In this document: in pieces, positions 47,466-56,238 of the stretch
Layout: each line of letters starts with the position of its first letter
Position numbering within the stretch: the first letter of the stretch is position 1
Assembly (NCBI RefSeq): GCF_039534165.1
Contig: NZ_BAAAUX010000003.1
Span: forward strand, 1-64,000
Reading direction: 5' to 3'
Source: Saccharopolyspora_D taberi
GTDB lineage: Bacteria; Actinomycetota; Actinomycetes; Mycobacteriales; Pseudonocardiaceae
DNA length: 64,000 nt
The notes under the pieces: model-generated
Databases searched by the model: none
What the model saw: only the letters and a program-made list of their open reading frames with translations
Told to the model about the DNA's origin: nothing
Position numbers and translations under genes: made by a program

Positions 47466-49421
47466 GTGAGTGCGGAGTCCGTTTTCGACCGCTTGGAGCC
47501 GTTGCTGCCGCGCGTCTCCAAGCCCGTGCAGTACGTCGGCGGAGAGCTGAACTCGACCGTCAAGGACTGGGACGAGACCACCGTCCGGTGGTGCCTGATG
47601 TATCCCGACGCCTACGAGGTCGGTCTGCCGAACCAGGGCGTCATGATCCTCTACGAGATCCTCAACGAGTTGCCCGACGTGCTCGCCGAGCGCACCTACG
47701 CGGTGTGGCCGGATCTCGAAGCCCTGATGCGCGAGCACGGCATCCCGCAGTTCACCGTCGACAACCACCGCCCGGTCGGCGCCTTCGACGTCCTCGGCGT
47801 CAGCTTCGCCACCGAGCTCGGCTACACCAACCTGCTCGCCGCGCTGGACCTCGCGGGCATCCCGCTGCACGCCGTCGACCGCACCGACGACCACCCGATC
47901 GTGCTGGCGGGTGGGCACGCGGCGTTCAACCCCGAGCCGATCGCCGACTTCCTCGACGCCGCCGTGCTCGGCGATGGCGAGGAAGCCGTCCTGGAGATCA
48001 CCGAGGCGATCCGCGCCTGGAAGGCCGAGGGCGAGCCGGGCGGCCGGGACGAGCTGCTGCTGCGGCTGGCCGAGAGCGGCGGCGTGTACGTGCCGAAGTT
48101 CTACGACGTCTCCTACGGCGAGGACGGCGCGATCGCGTCGGTCGTGCCCAACCACGAGCGCGTGCCGTACCGGGTGTTCAAGCGCACCACGATGGAGCTC
48201 GACGACTGGCCGTACCCGAAGAAGCCGCTGGTCCCGCTGGCCGAGAGCGTGCACGAGCGGATGAGCGTGGAGATCTTCCGCGGCTGCACCCGCGGCTGCC
48301 GGTTCTGCCAGGCGGGGATGATCACCCGGCCGGTCCGCGAGCGGTCCATCGAGGGCATCGGCGAGATGGTGCAGCGGGGGCTGGAGGCGACCGGGTTCGA
48401 GGAGGTCGGGCTGCTGTCGCTGAGCTCGGCCGACCACTCCGAGATCGCCGACATCACCAAGGGCCTGGCCGACCGCTACGAGGGCACCAACACCGGGCTG
48501 TCGCTGCCGTCGACCCGGGTCGACGCGTTCAACATCGACCTGGCCAACGAGCTGTCCCGCAACGGCCGCCGGTCCGGGCTGACCTTCGCGCCGGAGGGCG
48601 GCAGCGAGCGGATCCGCCGCGTGATCAACAAGATGGTGTCGGAGGAGGACCTGATCCGCACCGTCTCGGCGGCCTTCGCCAACGGCTGGCGGCAGGTCAA
48701 GCTGTACTTCATGTGCGGTCTGCCGACCGAGACCGACGAGGACGTCCTGCAGATCGCCGAGATGGCCAAGGAGGTCATCCGGGCGGGCCGCCAGGCGGCG
48801 GGGCGCAAGGACATCCGGTGCACCATCTCCATCGGCGGTTTCGTGCCCAAGCCGCACACGCCGTTCCAGTGGGCGTCGCAGTGCGACCCGGACACCGTCG
48901 ACGAGCGGCTGCGCAAGCTGCGGCAGGCGATCAACTCCGACCGCGGCCTCGGCCGCAACATCGGCATGCGCTACCACGACGGCAAGCCCTCGCTGGTCGA
49001 AGGACTGCTGTCCCGGGGCGACCGCCGCATCGGGCGCGTGATCGAGCGGGTCTGGCGCGAGGGCGGCAAGTTCGACGGCTGGAACGAGCACTTCTCCTAC
49101 GACCGCTGGGTGGAGTGCGCGCAGGCCGAGCTGGAACCGCTCGGGGTGGACCTGGACTGGTTCACCACCAGGGAGCGCGGCGAGGGCGAGGTCCTGCCCT
49201 GGGACCACCTCGACTCGGGCCTGGACAAGGAATGGCTGTGGGCCGACTGGCAGGACGCCCTCGACGCCCGCGAGCAGGACGACTGCCGCTGGACCCCGTG
49301 CTTCGACTGCGGGGTGTGCCCGACCATGGGCACCGACATCGAGGTCGGTCCGACCGGCCGCAAGCTGCTGCCGATCTCGCCGGTCGGGCAGGGCTCCCCG
49401 ATCGGCAATTCGTCCTTGTAG
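47466..49421 (+). CDS. B12-binding-type radical SAM protein (TIGR03960 family)
   Basis: 651 residues, GTG start. Residues 40-210 form a cobalamin-binding-like Rossmann domain (WCLMYPDAYEVGLPNQG, LAGGHAAFNPEPIADF). The radical SAM cluster is C274-x3-C278-x2-C281 in GCTRGCRFCQAGM. A further Cys set, CFDCGVC, is near the C-terminus. Members precede a DUF2344 (TIGR03936) gene and RNase E in actinobacteria and are thought to act in RNA or tRNA modification; the reaction is not established. Here the DUF2344 gene follows only after an S8 protease gene on the other strand. Confidence 0.92.
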   Translation: MSAESVFDRLEPLLPRVSKPVQYVGGELNSTVKDWDETTVRWCLMYPDAYEVGLPNQGVMILYEILNELPDVLAERTYAVWPDLEALMREHGIPQFTVDNHRPVGAFDVLGVSFATELGYTNLLAALDLAGIPLHAVDRTDDHPIVLAGGHAAFNPEPIADFLDAAVLGDGEEAVLEITEAIRAWKAEGEPGGRDELLLRLAESGGVYVPKFYDVSYGEDGAIASVVPNHERVPYRVFKRTTMELDDWPYPKKPLVPLAESVHERMSVEIFRGCTRGCRFCQAGMITRPVRERSIEGIGEMVQRGLEATGFEEVGLLSLSSADHSEIADITKGLADRYEGTNTGLSLPSTRVDAFNIDLANELSRNGRRSGLTFAPEGGSERIRRVINKMVSEEDLIRTVSAAFANGWRQVKLYFMCGLPTETDEDVLQIAEMAKEVIRAGRQAAGRKDIRCTISIGGFVPKPHTPFQWASQCDPDTVDERLRKLRQAINSDRGLGRNIGMRYHDGKPSLVEGLLSRGDRRIGRVIERVWREGGKFDGWNEHFSYDRWVECAQAELEPLGVDLDWFTTRERGEGEVLPWDHLDSGLDKEWLWADWQDALDAREQDDCRWTPCFDCGVCPTMGTDIEVGPTGRKLLPISPVGQGSPIGNSSL

Positions 49422-49446
49422 GGATTCCCGAGGAGATCGCCGGACC

Positions 49447-50769
49447 TCAGCCGGTGGCGGCTCGGTAGGCGTCGACCAGGCCGTGGCCGTAGAAGCCGTT
49501 GTAGGTCGCGAAGCCGCGGCAGAGCGCGTCCTGCGAGGTGTCGGCGTTGAGGTCGTAGTCGGCCGGGCAGCCCAGCGGCTTCGCCTGCTGCGCCAGCAGC
49601 TCCGCGAGTTCCCGCGGCCCGGCCGAGGGGTGCCGCGACGCCAGCAGCGCGGCCACCCCGGAGGCGTGCGGCGCCGCCATCGACGTGCCGCAGGCGGTGT
49701 CGTACCCGCCGCCGGGCACCGTCGACAGCACGCACCCGGTCCGGACGTCCCCGCCGGGCGCGGCGACGTCGACCACGCCGAGGCCGTACGAGCTGTACCC
49801 CGCCTTGACCTGGTCGGGGCTCACCGCCGACACGCCGATCACGTCCTCCAGACCGGCGGGCACCGTGGCGCAGTTCGGCCGCCGCCCGGCGGCGAGGTCG
49901 AGCTGGTCGTTCCCGGCGGCGGCGACGGTCAGCACGCCCTCGCCGGTGGCGTGGCCGACTGCCCGGCGCAGCGCCTCGCGCGGCACCGGCGACCCGCTCC
50001 CGGTGCAGCCCTGCTGGGCGGACTCGACCAGGAAGCTGCTGTTGACCACGCGGATGCCGTGGTCGGCGGCCCACATGAACCCGCACACCGCGTACTCGGG
50101 ATGCACGTAACCCTCTTCGTCGACCACCCGCACCGACGCCACCCGCACGCCGGGCGCGATCCCGGTGCTGCCAAGCCCGTCGTCGGCGGCGGCGATGATG
50201 CCCGCCACGTGCGTCCCGTGGGCGGCTCCGCGGGTGCGCGGGGTCCAGGCAGGCTGTTCGGGCGTGAGGCAGTCGGCCGAGCGAGCGGGGTCGAAGGCAG
50301 CGGCGAGTTCCGGGTGCTCGTGGTCGACCGCCGAATCCAGCACACCCACCACGACGTCCGGGCTGCCCCGGGTGACCGCGCGGGCCTCCGGCGCGCGCAC
50401 CGCCTCGGCGTTCCACTGCGGATCGGCCGCGAGCTCGCCACCGAACCCGGAGGCACCGCCGTCCTCCCGCACCGCGCCTTCCGCGCTGTAGGCGCGCTCG
50501 CCGCCGATCAGCTGCGCGAACCGGGGATCGGCGGAATCGACCACGCCGACCCCGATCGGCTGGTAGTAGGCCGCGAGCGTTCCGCACCGGTCCGAGGTCT
50601 CCGCACCGGCGTCGGCACCGCTGGTCTCGGGCGCGAACAGCACCACGTAGCGCAGGTTCGGTCCGCTGCCGGTGCAGGACGGCTCACCCGCGGCGACGGG
50701 CCCGAGCAGAGCGGCCAGCACCGCGAGGACGATCACCAGGCACAGGCGCCGGAGACGTGCGACCCCCAT
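49447..50769 (-). CDS. Secreted S8 (subtilisin-like) serine protease
   Basis: 440 residues. Residues 1-27 are a Sec signal (RRLCLVIVLAVLAALLG, then PVAAG). The triad regions are Asp in VVVGVLDSAVDHEHPEL, His in HGTHVAGIIAAADD and Ser in CGTSMAAPHASGVAALL, with the oxyanion Asn in VLTVAAAGND. The Asp motif reads DSAVD where DSG/DTG is usual. Several Cys suggest disulfides, and there is a prodomain of about 100 residues. The gene lies on the opposite strand between the radical SAM gene and its usual DUF2344 partner. Its 5' flank is a tandem array (50772-50850). Confidence 0.92.
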   Translation of the reverse strand: MGVARLRRLCLVIVLAVLAALLGPVAAGEPSCTGSGPNLRYVVLFAPETSGADAGAETSDRCGTLAAYYQPIGVGVVDSADPRFAQLIGGERAYSAEGAVREDGGASGFGGELAADPQWNAEAVRAPEARAVTRGSPDVVVGVLDSAVDHEHPELAAAFDPARSADCLTPEQPAWTPRTRGAAHGTHVAGIIAAADDGLGSTGIAPGVRVASVRVVDEEGYVHPEYAVCGFMWAADHGIRVVNSSFLVESAQQGCTGSGSPVPREALRRAVGHATGEGVLTVAAAGNDQLDLAAGRRPNCATVPAGLEDVIGVSAVSPDQVKAGYSSYGLGVVDVAAPGGDVRTGCVLSTVPGGGYDTACGTSMAAPHASGVAALLASRHPSAGPRELAELLAQQAKPLGCPADYDLNADTSQDALCRGFATYNGFYGHGLVDAYRAATG

Positions 50770-50771
50770 CA

Positions 50772-50850
50772 GTGCTCCTATAACCCCGGGCTCCCATCAA
50801 CCCTGGGCTCCCATGACTAACCCCGGGCTCCCGTGTAACTCTGGGCTCCC
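50772..50850 (-). repeat. Tandem array of 16-20 bp units just upstream of the S8 protease start
   Basis: GGGCTCCC recurs at 50788, 50805, 50825 and 50843, with a weaker GTGCTCCT at 50772, so the steps are 16, 17, 20 and 18 bases. Between copies are CATCAACCCT, ATGACTAACCCC and GTGTAACTCT. The first CCCATCA matches the bases around the protease start codon. The array fills the 5' flank of the protease gene. The rest of the spacer to 51028 (178 bases) shows no gene. Confidence 0.8.
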
Positions 50851-51028
50851 GTGACGCTGCCGGTGCGCGAACCCCCGGACGTTAACCAGCTCGCGGTCGC
50901 CCGAACAAGTGCTGTCCGCCAAGTGCCGTCCGCTCCCGGCACCTTCCTGGCCGCACCGGGGGAGCCCTTGTCACACTTGCGGTTGTAGCGGCAAGGATCG
51001 GCGACGGCCGGCAGGGCGTCGACGACAC

Positions 51029-51877
51029 GTGCGGGAGGGCATTCTGAGTCGGCAAGATCAACCCAACCCCTCGGCGCCTCCGGTGCAGAAGCTGCGGCTG
51101 CGCTACGCCAAGCGCGGCCGGCTGCGCTTCACCTCGCACCGGGATCTGGCCCGTGCGTTCGAACGCGCGCTGCGGCGCGCGGGCGTTCCGATGGCCTACT
51201 CGCAGGGCTTCAGCCCGCATCCGAAGGTGTCGTGGTCGGGCGCGGTGCCGACCGGTGTGTCCAGCGAGGCCGAGTACGTCGAGCTCCAGCTGGTCCGCCG
51301 GGTCGAACCGGAGGTGCTTCGCCGCGAGCTGGACGCGGCGCTGCCGGAGGGCGTCGACCTGCTGGAGGCGGTCGAGGCCGGGCCCGGTTCGCTGGCCGAG
51401 CGCCTGCAGGTCAGCCGGTGGCGGATGGAGATCCCCGGCGTGAGCACCGACGACCTGCGCGATGCCGTCGCCAAGCTGCTCGCGGCCGACAGCGTCGAGG
51501 TGGAGCGGATGACCAAGGACGGCCGCCGCAGCATCGACGCGCGGGCCGCGCTGGTCGACGCCGAGGTTCTCGACGGTCCCGATCCGACTGCGCTGAGTGA
51601 CCGGATTCGCTCCGTCACCGCCCAGGTGGACGATTGGCCGAGGGAGCCCGAACCGTATGGGATACTTGTAACGGTCGTGCGGCAGACAACACCGGTCGTA
51701 CGGCCCGACGACGTACTGAGCGCCCTCCAGGTCGTCGCCGGTCTGGCGCCGTCGGCCGCTCTGCGAGCGACCCGGCTGGCGCAAGGCAGGCTCGACGACT
51801 CCGGAGGGCTTGCCGACCCGTTGGCCCAGGACTCAGGCGGCGGCCGGAGTCCGGCGGGGGTGCCCGCGGCTGGATGA
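51029..51877 (+). CDS. DUF2344 (TIGR03936) radical SAM-associated protein
   Basis: 282 residues if started at GTG 51029. The family start is LRLRYAKRGRLRFTSHRD, followed by RAFERALRRAGVPMAYSQGF, SPHPKVSWSGAVPTGVSSE and the less conserved C-terminal half with GILVTVVRQ. It works with the TIGR03960 radical SAM protein (47466-49421), its normal direct neighbour. The start is doubtful: the only good ribosome-binding site, GGGAGGG at 51033-51039, lies after the GTG. An ATT at 51041 or CTG at 51044 would be better spaced but are rare start codons. RNase E follows after 171 bases. Confidence 0.88.
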   Translation: MREGILSRQDQPNPSAPPVQKLRLRYAKRGRLRFTSHRDLARAFERALRRAGVPMAYSQGFSPHPKVSWSGAVPTGVSSEAEYVELQLVRRVEPEVLRRELDAALPEGVDLLEAVEAGPGSLAERLQVSRWRMEIPGVSTDDLRDAVAKLLAADSVEVERMTKDGRRSIDARAALVDAEVLDGPDPTALSDRIRSVTAQVDDWPREPEPYGILVTVVRQTTPVVRPDDVLSALQVVAGLAPSAALRATRLAQGRLDDSGGLADPLAQDSGGGRSPAGVPAAG

Positions 51878-52048
51878 CGGGCGGCGCGGACGTCGTCGGA
51901 CCCACCGTGTGACTTCCCGGATCACCACGAACCGGGGCGGAGGGGACACAAGAGAATTGCCGTCGCCGCGCCGGCGACGGAGACCGAAGAACGCACATGC
52001 CTCTGTGCGGCTCGCGTCCAAGGACGCGCCCGGGGGCGGAGGAGCTGG

Positions 52049-55000
52049 ATGTTGAACACGGATACGCCCGCTGGAAGCGCCAGCGGGCCATCGACCACAC
52101 CTACCCGGGAAGACCAGGGGACGTTCGAACTGCCCGCCAAGCTGCGCGTGCACGCGCTGGCCAAGCTGCTGGGCTCCAGCAGCCGGGAGATCATCACGAC
52201 GCTGGAGTCGCTGGGCGAGTCGGTGCGCAGCGCGCAGTCGAACATCACCCGCGAAGTCGCGATGCAGGTCGTGCGGACCCTGCACCCGGAGCAGATCGAG
52301 GAGGCCGGGCAGAAGGAGGCGCCCGCCGCCGAGGAGGCTCCCGCCGAGCAGGCACCGGCCGAGGCCGCGCAGCCGAAGGCGGGGCAGACGGCCGCTGAGA
52401 CCGAGCAGTCGAAGGCCGCGCAGGCACCGACCAGGACCGAGCAGGCATCGGCCAAGCCTGAGCAGGCGCCCGCCAGGACTGAGCAGGCGTCGGCCAAGCC
52501 TGAGCAGGCACCTGCCAAGACCGAGCAGGCGCCCGCCGAGAGCAAGCAGCCCAAGGCGGAGGAAGCGCCCGCCGCGGCTGAGCAGCCCGAGCAGCCGAAG
52601 GCCGATGAGGTGCCCGCCGCGCCCGCGCCCGCCGGTTTCCTCGCCGCGCAGGAGCCCGAGCAGCAGGCAGCACCGGGCCTGACCCCGGTCTTCGCCCCGC
52701 CGCAGGCGATGTTCCTGGCACCGGAGCCGCAGGCCGCCCCGGCGAAGCCGGAACCGGCCGCTCAGCCGGAGCCGAAGGCGGCCGAGCCGGAGGCGCAGCC
52801 CGCGCCGGAGGCGGAGTCGGCCGAGGCAGGCGAGGAGGATGCCGAGCAGGGCGGCAGGCGCCGCCGCAGGCGGGGACGCCGGGGTCGCGGCCGGGGCCGC
52901 GGCGCCGAGGGCGAGCAGAGCGAGCCGTCGGCCGAGGAGCCGGAGGCGAAGGAGACCGCGGAGCAGGGCGGCAAGGACGAGCAGGCCGAGCCCGCCGAGG
53001 AGGCGGAGCCTGCCGAGGCCGGTGGCGAGGAGGAGTCCTCCGAGGGCAGCCGCCGCCGTCGCCGCCGGAGGCGGCGCAAGGGCTCGTCCGACGACGACAG
53101 CGGCGCCCGCGAGGACGACCCGCCGAACACCGTCGTCCACGTCCGCGACGGCCAGCCGGAGGGCCGCCAGGACAGCAGCGACGACGAGGTCCGCGCGGTC
53201 AAGGGCTCGACCCGCCTGGAGGCCAAGCGCCAGCGCCGCCGCGACGGCCGGGAGGCCGGACGCCGCCGCGCCCCGGTGCTGTCGGAGGCGGAGTTCCTGG
53301 CCCGCCGCGAGTCGGTGGACCGCCGGATGGTCGTCCGGGAGAACGGCGACCAGACCCAGATCGCGGTGCTGGAGGACAACGTCCTCGTCGAGAACTTCGT
53401 GACCTCCGCGGGCACCGGCTCGCTGGTCGGCAACGTCTACCTGGGCCGCGTGCAGAACGTGCTGCCCAGCATGGAGGCCGCGTTCGTCGACATCGGCCGC
53501 GGCCGCAACGCGGTGCTCTACGCCGGTGAGGTCGACTGGGACGCGGCCGGCCTGGCGGGCAAGGCGCGCCGGATCGAGCAGGCGCTGTCCACCGGTGACA
53601 GCGTGCTGGTGCAGGTCACCAAGGACCCGGTCGGCCACAAGGGCGCCCGGCTGACCACCCAGATCAGCCTGCCCGGCCGGTTCCTGGTCTACGTGCCCGG
53701 CGGCGGCGCGACCGGCATCAGCCGCAAGCTGCCGGACAACGAGCGCAAGCGGCTCAAGGAGATCCTCAAGCGGATCGTCCCGGAGAACGCGGGCGTGATC
53801 ATCCGGACCGCGTCGGAGGGCACCAGCGAGGAAGCGCTGGACCGCGACGTGCGGCGGCTGCAGGCGCAGTGGGAGGTCATCAAGGAGAAGGCCGACACGC
53901 CGAAGGCCCAGGCCCCGCAGCTGCTCTACGAGGAGCCGGACCTGCTGATCAAGGTCGTGCGCGACCTGTTCACCGAGGACTTCTCGGCGCTGACCGTCCA
54001 GGGCAACGACGCCTGGGACACCATCGACGCCTACGTCAAGCACGTCGCCCCGGACCTGGCCAGTCGGCTGACCAAGCACGTCGGCAAGAACGACGTGTTC
54101 ACCGAGCAGCGGATCAACGAGCAGATCGCCAAGGCGCTGGACCGCAAGGTCTGGCTGCCCTCGGGCGGCTACCTGGTCATCGACCGCACCGAGGCGATGA
54201 CGGTGATCGACGTCAACACCGGCAAGTTCACCGGCTCCGGGGGCAACCTGGAGGAGACGGTCACCCGCAACAACCTGGAGGCGGCCGAGGAGATCGTGCG
54301 CCAGCTCCGGCTGCGCGACATCGGCGGCATCATCGTCATCGACTTCATCGACATGGTGCTGGAGTCCAACCGCGACCTGGTGCTGCGGCGGCTCACCGAG
54401 TGCCTGGGCCGGGACCGCACCCGCCACCAGGTCGCCGAGGTGACCTCGCTGGGCCTGGTGCAGATGACCCGCAAGCGGGTCGGCACCGGCCTGCTGGAGG
54501 CCTACAGCAGCACCTGCGAGCACTGCCGTGGCCGGGGCCTGCTGGTCTCGACGGACCCGGTCGTGCACACCCACACCAACGGCAACGGCGGTGGCGGCAA
54601 CGGCGGTGGTGGCGGTGGCCGCAAGCGGCACCGCGGCAAGCAGCAGGAGGCGGAGGCTCCCGCCGCCGAGGCCCCGCAGGTCAAGGCGGAGCCGGTCGCC
54701 GCGCCGGAGCCGGTCGCCGCGGCTGAACCCGCGGTGAAGGCTGAACCGGCGGCGAAGGCCGAGCCCGTCGCGGCGGAGCCGGAGGCGAAGCCCGCTGCCA
54801 AGGCGGAGCCGGTCGCTGAGGCGAAGCCTGTTGCTGAGGCGAAGCCCGCTGCGGAGACGAAGTCGGCTGGTGAGGCGAAGCCGGTTGCGGAGCCGGTCGT
54901 CGAGGCGAAGCCCGCTGCCGCGGCGGAGCCGGTCGCGCCGGTGGAGCAGCCGAAGGCGGCGGAGCCCGAGCGGCCGAAGGCCGAGCAGCCGAAGGCCGAG

Positions 55001-55222
55001 GAGCCGGAGGCGAACGGCCGTCCGCGACGGCGGAAGGTGAGCCGCCCCGCGGGCAGCGCGGGCGCACCGGCCGCGCCGGTGGTGCTCGCCGTCCCGGCGA
55101 AGCCGGCGGAGCCGGCCGACAACGGCGCCCCGGCGCCGGAGCCGGCGATCGCGGCAGTGTCGCGCCGCTCGCGGCGCTCCGCGTCGCGCCCGGCGGGGCC
55201 GCCGGTCGACGGCGGGAACTGA
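52049..55222 (+). CDS. rne: Ribonuclease E/G with N-terminal IF2-like domain
   Basis: 1057 residues, ATG after GGAGGAG. Residues 28-75 resemble the IF2 N-terminal domain (KLRVHALAKLLGSSSREI). Residues 80-400 are a disordered Ala/Pro/Glu/Lys region, with a 12-residue repeat around EQASAKPEQAPA and two Arg clusters of about nine residues. The catalytic part follows: S1 domain from about 455 (VGNVYLGRVQNVLPSMEAAF), 5' sensor, the DNase I-like site with VIDVNTGKF (about 720) and VIDFIDM (about 765), and a zinc-link CEHC near 823. A second Ala/Glu/Lys tail ends the protein. It cleaves rRNA precursors and mRNA. The 171-base 5' region may hold autoregulatory structure, not resolved here. Confidence 0.95.
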   Translation: MLNTDTPAGSASGPSTTPTREDQGTFELPAKLRVHALAKLLGSSSREIITTLESLGESVRSAQSNITREVAMQVVRTLHPEQIEEAGQKEAPAAEEAPAEQAPAEAAQPKAGQTAAETEQSKAAQAPTRTEQASAKPEQAPARTEQASAKPEQAPAKTEQAPAESKQPKAEEAPAAAEQPEQPKADEVPAAPAPAGFLAAQEPEQQAAPGLTPVFAPPQAMFLAPEPQAAPAKPEPAAQPEPKAAEPEAQPAPEAESAEAGEEDAEQGGRRRRRRGRRGRGRGRGAEGEQSEPSAEEPEAKETAEQGGKDEQAEPAEEAEPAEAGGEEESSEGSRRRRRRRRRKGSSDDDSGAREDDPPNTVVHVRDGQPEGRQDSSDDEVRAVKGSTRLEAKRQRRRDGREAGRRRAPVLSEAEFLARRESVDRRMVVRENGDQTQIAVLEDNVLVENFVTSAGTGSLVGNVYLGRVQNVLPSMEAAFVDIGRGRNAVLYAGEVDWDAAGLAGKARRIEQALSTGDSVLVQVTKDPVGHKGARLTTQISLPGRFLVYVPGGGATGISRKLPDNERKRLKEILKRIVPENAGVIIRTASEGTSEEALDRDVRRLQAQWEVIKEKADTPKAQAPQLLYEEPDLLIKVVRDLFTEDFSALTVQGNDAWDTIDAYVKHVAPDLASRLTKHVGKNDVFTEQRINEQIAKALDRKVWLPSGGYLVIDRTEAMTVIDVNTGKFTGSGGNLEETVTRNNLEAAEEIVRQLRLRDIGGIIVIDFIDMVLESNRDLVLRRLTECLGRDRTRHQVAEVTSLGLVQMTRKRVGTGLLEAYSSTCEHCRGRGLLVSTDPVVHTHTNGNGGGGNGGGGGGRKRHRGKQQEAEAPAAEAPQVKAEPVAAPEPVAAAEPAVKAEPAAKAEPVAAEPEAKPAAKAEPVAEAKPVAEAKPAAETKSAGEAKPVAEPVVEAKPAAAAEPVAPVEQPKAAEPERPKAEQPKAEEPEANGRPRRRKVSRPAGSAGAPAAPVVLAVPAKPAEPADNGAPAPEPAIAAVSRRSRRSASRPAGPPVDGGN

Positions 55223-55230
55223 CACGAGGC

Positions 55231-55268
55231 GCGATGGCCGATTCGTTCAAGAGCGGATCGGCCATCGC
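55231..55268 (+). terminator. Hairpin after rne
   Basis: GCGATGGCCGAT and ATCGGCCATCGC form a perfect 12-bp stem, extended by inner T-G, C-G and G-C pairs, 9 bases after the rne stop. The ATG inside its left arm should therefore not be taken as the start of the next gene. Confidence 0.8.
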
Positions 55269-55284
55269 GCTCTACGGTCGGCGC

Positions 55285-56178
55285 ATGACTCGCTTCACCG
55301 CTGACCGCCTGGCCGCTGCCGAAGACCTGGTGTGGCTGACCGCCCGAGTGCTCGAACAGCGCCGCTTCGAATTCCTCTTCTCCCATGGCGACGCCGATGC
55401 CGTCGTCGCGGCGCTGGAGCCGTACCGCTGCGCCGACGGCGGGTTCGGCTACGGCCTGGAGCCCGACTCGCGCGGCCCGGTCAGCCAGCCGCTGCACACG
55501 TTCACGGCGCTGTCGATCCTCGCCGAGGTCTCGCGGCCGGTTCCCGCCGGAGTCCTCGAACACCTGACCTCGATCACCACGCCGGACGGTGGCGTTCCGG
55601 GCGTTCTCCCGAGCCTCGCGCGGTACCCGCACGCCCCGTGGATGCCGGTCGACGACGATCCGCCAGGTGCCCTGCTCACCACCGCGCTGCTCGCCGGGGT
55701 CCTGCACGGGCACGGCGTCGAGCATCCGTGGCTGACCCGCGCCTCGGAGTTCTGCTGGAACCGGATCGACGCGCTGGACGAGACCCACCCCTACGAGGTC
55801 CAGGCGGCGCTGACCTTCCTCGACCACGTGCCCGACCGGTCCCGCGCGGAGTCGGCGGCCGGGCGGCTCGGCGAACTCGTGCGGGACCAGCGGCTCGCCG
55901 TGCTCGACCCGGCACGCCCCGAGGACGCGCGGCTCGCGCCCGGGTACGCCCCCGGCGAGCTGCACCACGTCTACGACTACGCCAAGACGCCGACCAGCCT
56001 GGGCTGCTCGTGGTTCTCCGGTGCCGAACTGGCCCGCAGCCTCGACCACCTCGCTCAAGCGCAGGAGGAGGACGGCGGCTGGCCGGTCCGCTGGCGCCGG
56101 TGGTCGCCGGGGGCCCACCTCGAATCCCGCCCGGTGGTGACCATCGAAGCCCTCTCGATCCTGCGCGCGCACGACTGA
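55285..56178 (+). CDS. Terpenoid-cyclase-like alpha-toroid protein of unknown function
   Basis: 297 residues from ATG 55285. A longer start at 55234 lies inside the rne terminator and is less likely; TACGGT at 55273 would give a leaderless mRNA. Repeated motifs such as RCADGGFGYGLEPDS, TTPDGGVPGVLP and AQEEDGGWPVRW are the QW-like turns of squalene cyclase or prenyltransferase beta-type toroids. The catalytic DxDD of cyclases is not seen. Proteins of this kind are common in actinomycetes without known function. It is a single gene between rne and a hydrolase. Confidence 0.7.
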   Translation: MTRFTADRLAAAEDLVWLTARVLEQRRFEFLFSHGDADAVVAALEPYRCADGGFGYGLEPDSRGPVSQPLHTFTALSILAEVSRPVPAGVLEHLTSITTPDGGVPGVLPSLARYPHAPWMPVDDDPPGALLTTALLAGVLHGHGVEHPWLTRASEFCWNRIDALDETHPYEVQAALTFLDHVPDRSRAESAAGRLGELVRDQRLAVLDPARPEDARLAPGYAPGELHHVYDYAKTPTSLGCSWFSGAELARSLDHLAQAQEEDGGWPVRWRRWSPGAHLESRPVVTIEALSILRAHD

Positions 56179-56238
56179 CTTGCCCGGCCTCGCCCGCCGG
56201 TGTTGGGTGAACCGCAGCGGCGAGGAGGGGCGGCGCAG

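Noticed and set aside
50772..50850. CRISPR array
   Set aside because: Units of 16-20 bp with no distinct spacers and no cas genes. It is a simple tandem array.
51833..55225. Minus-strand open frame of 1130 codons across rne
   Set aside because: Leu/Arg repeats mirror the Ala/Glu/Lys codons of RNase E. The plus strand carries the catalytic motifs.
55234..55284. Longer start of the toroid protein at 55234
   Set aside because: That ATG is inside the rne terminator stem, and the 17 extra residues are not protein-like.
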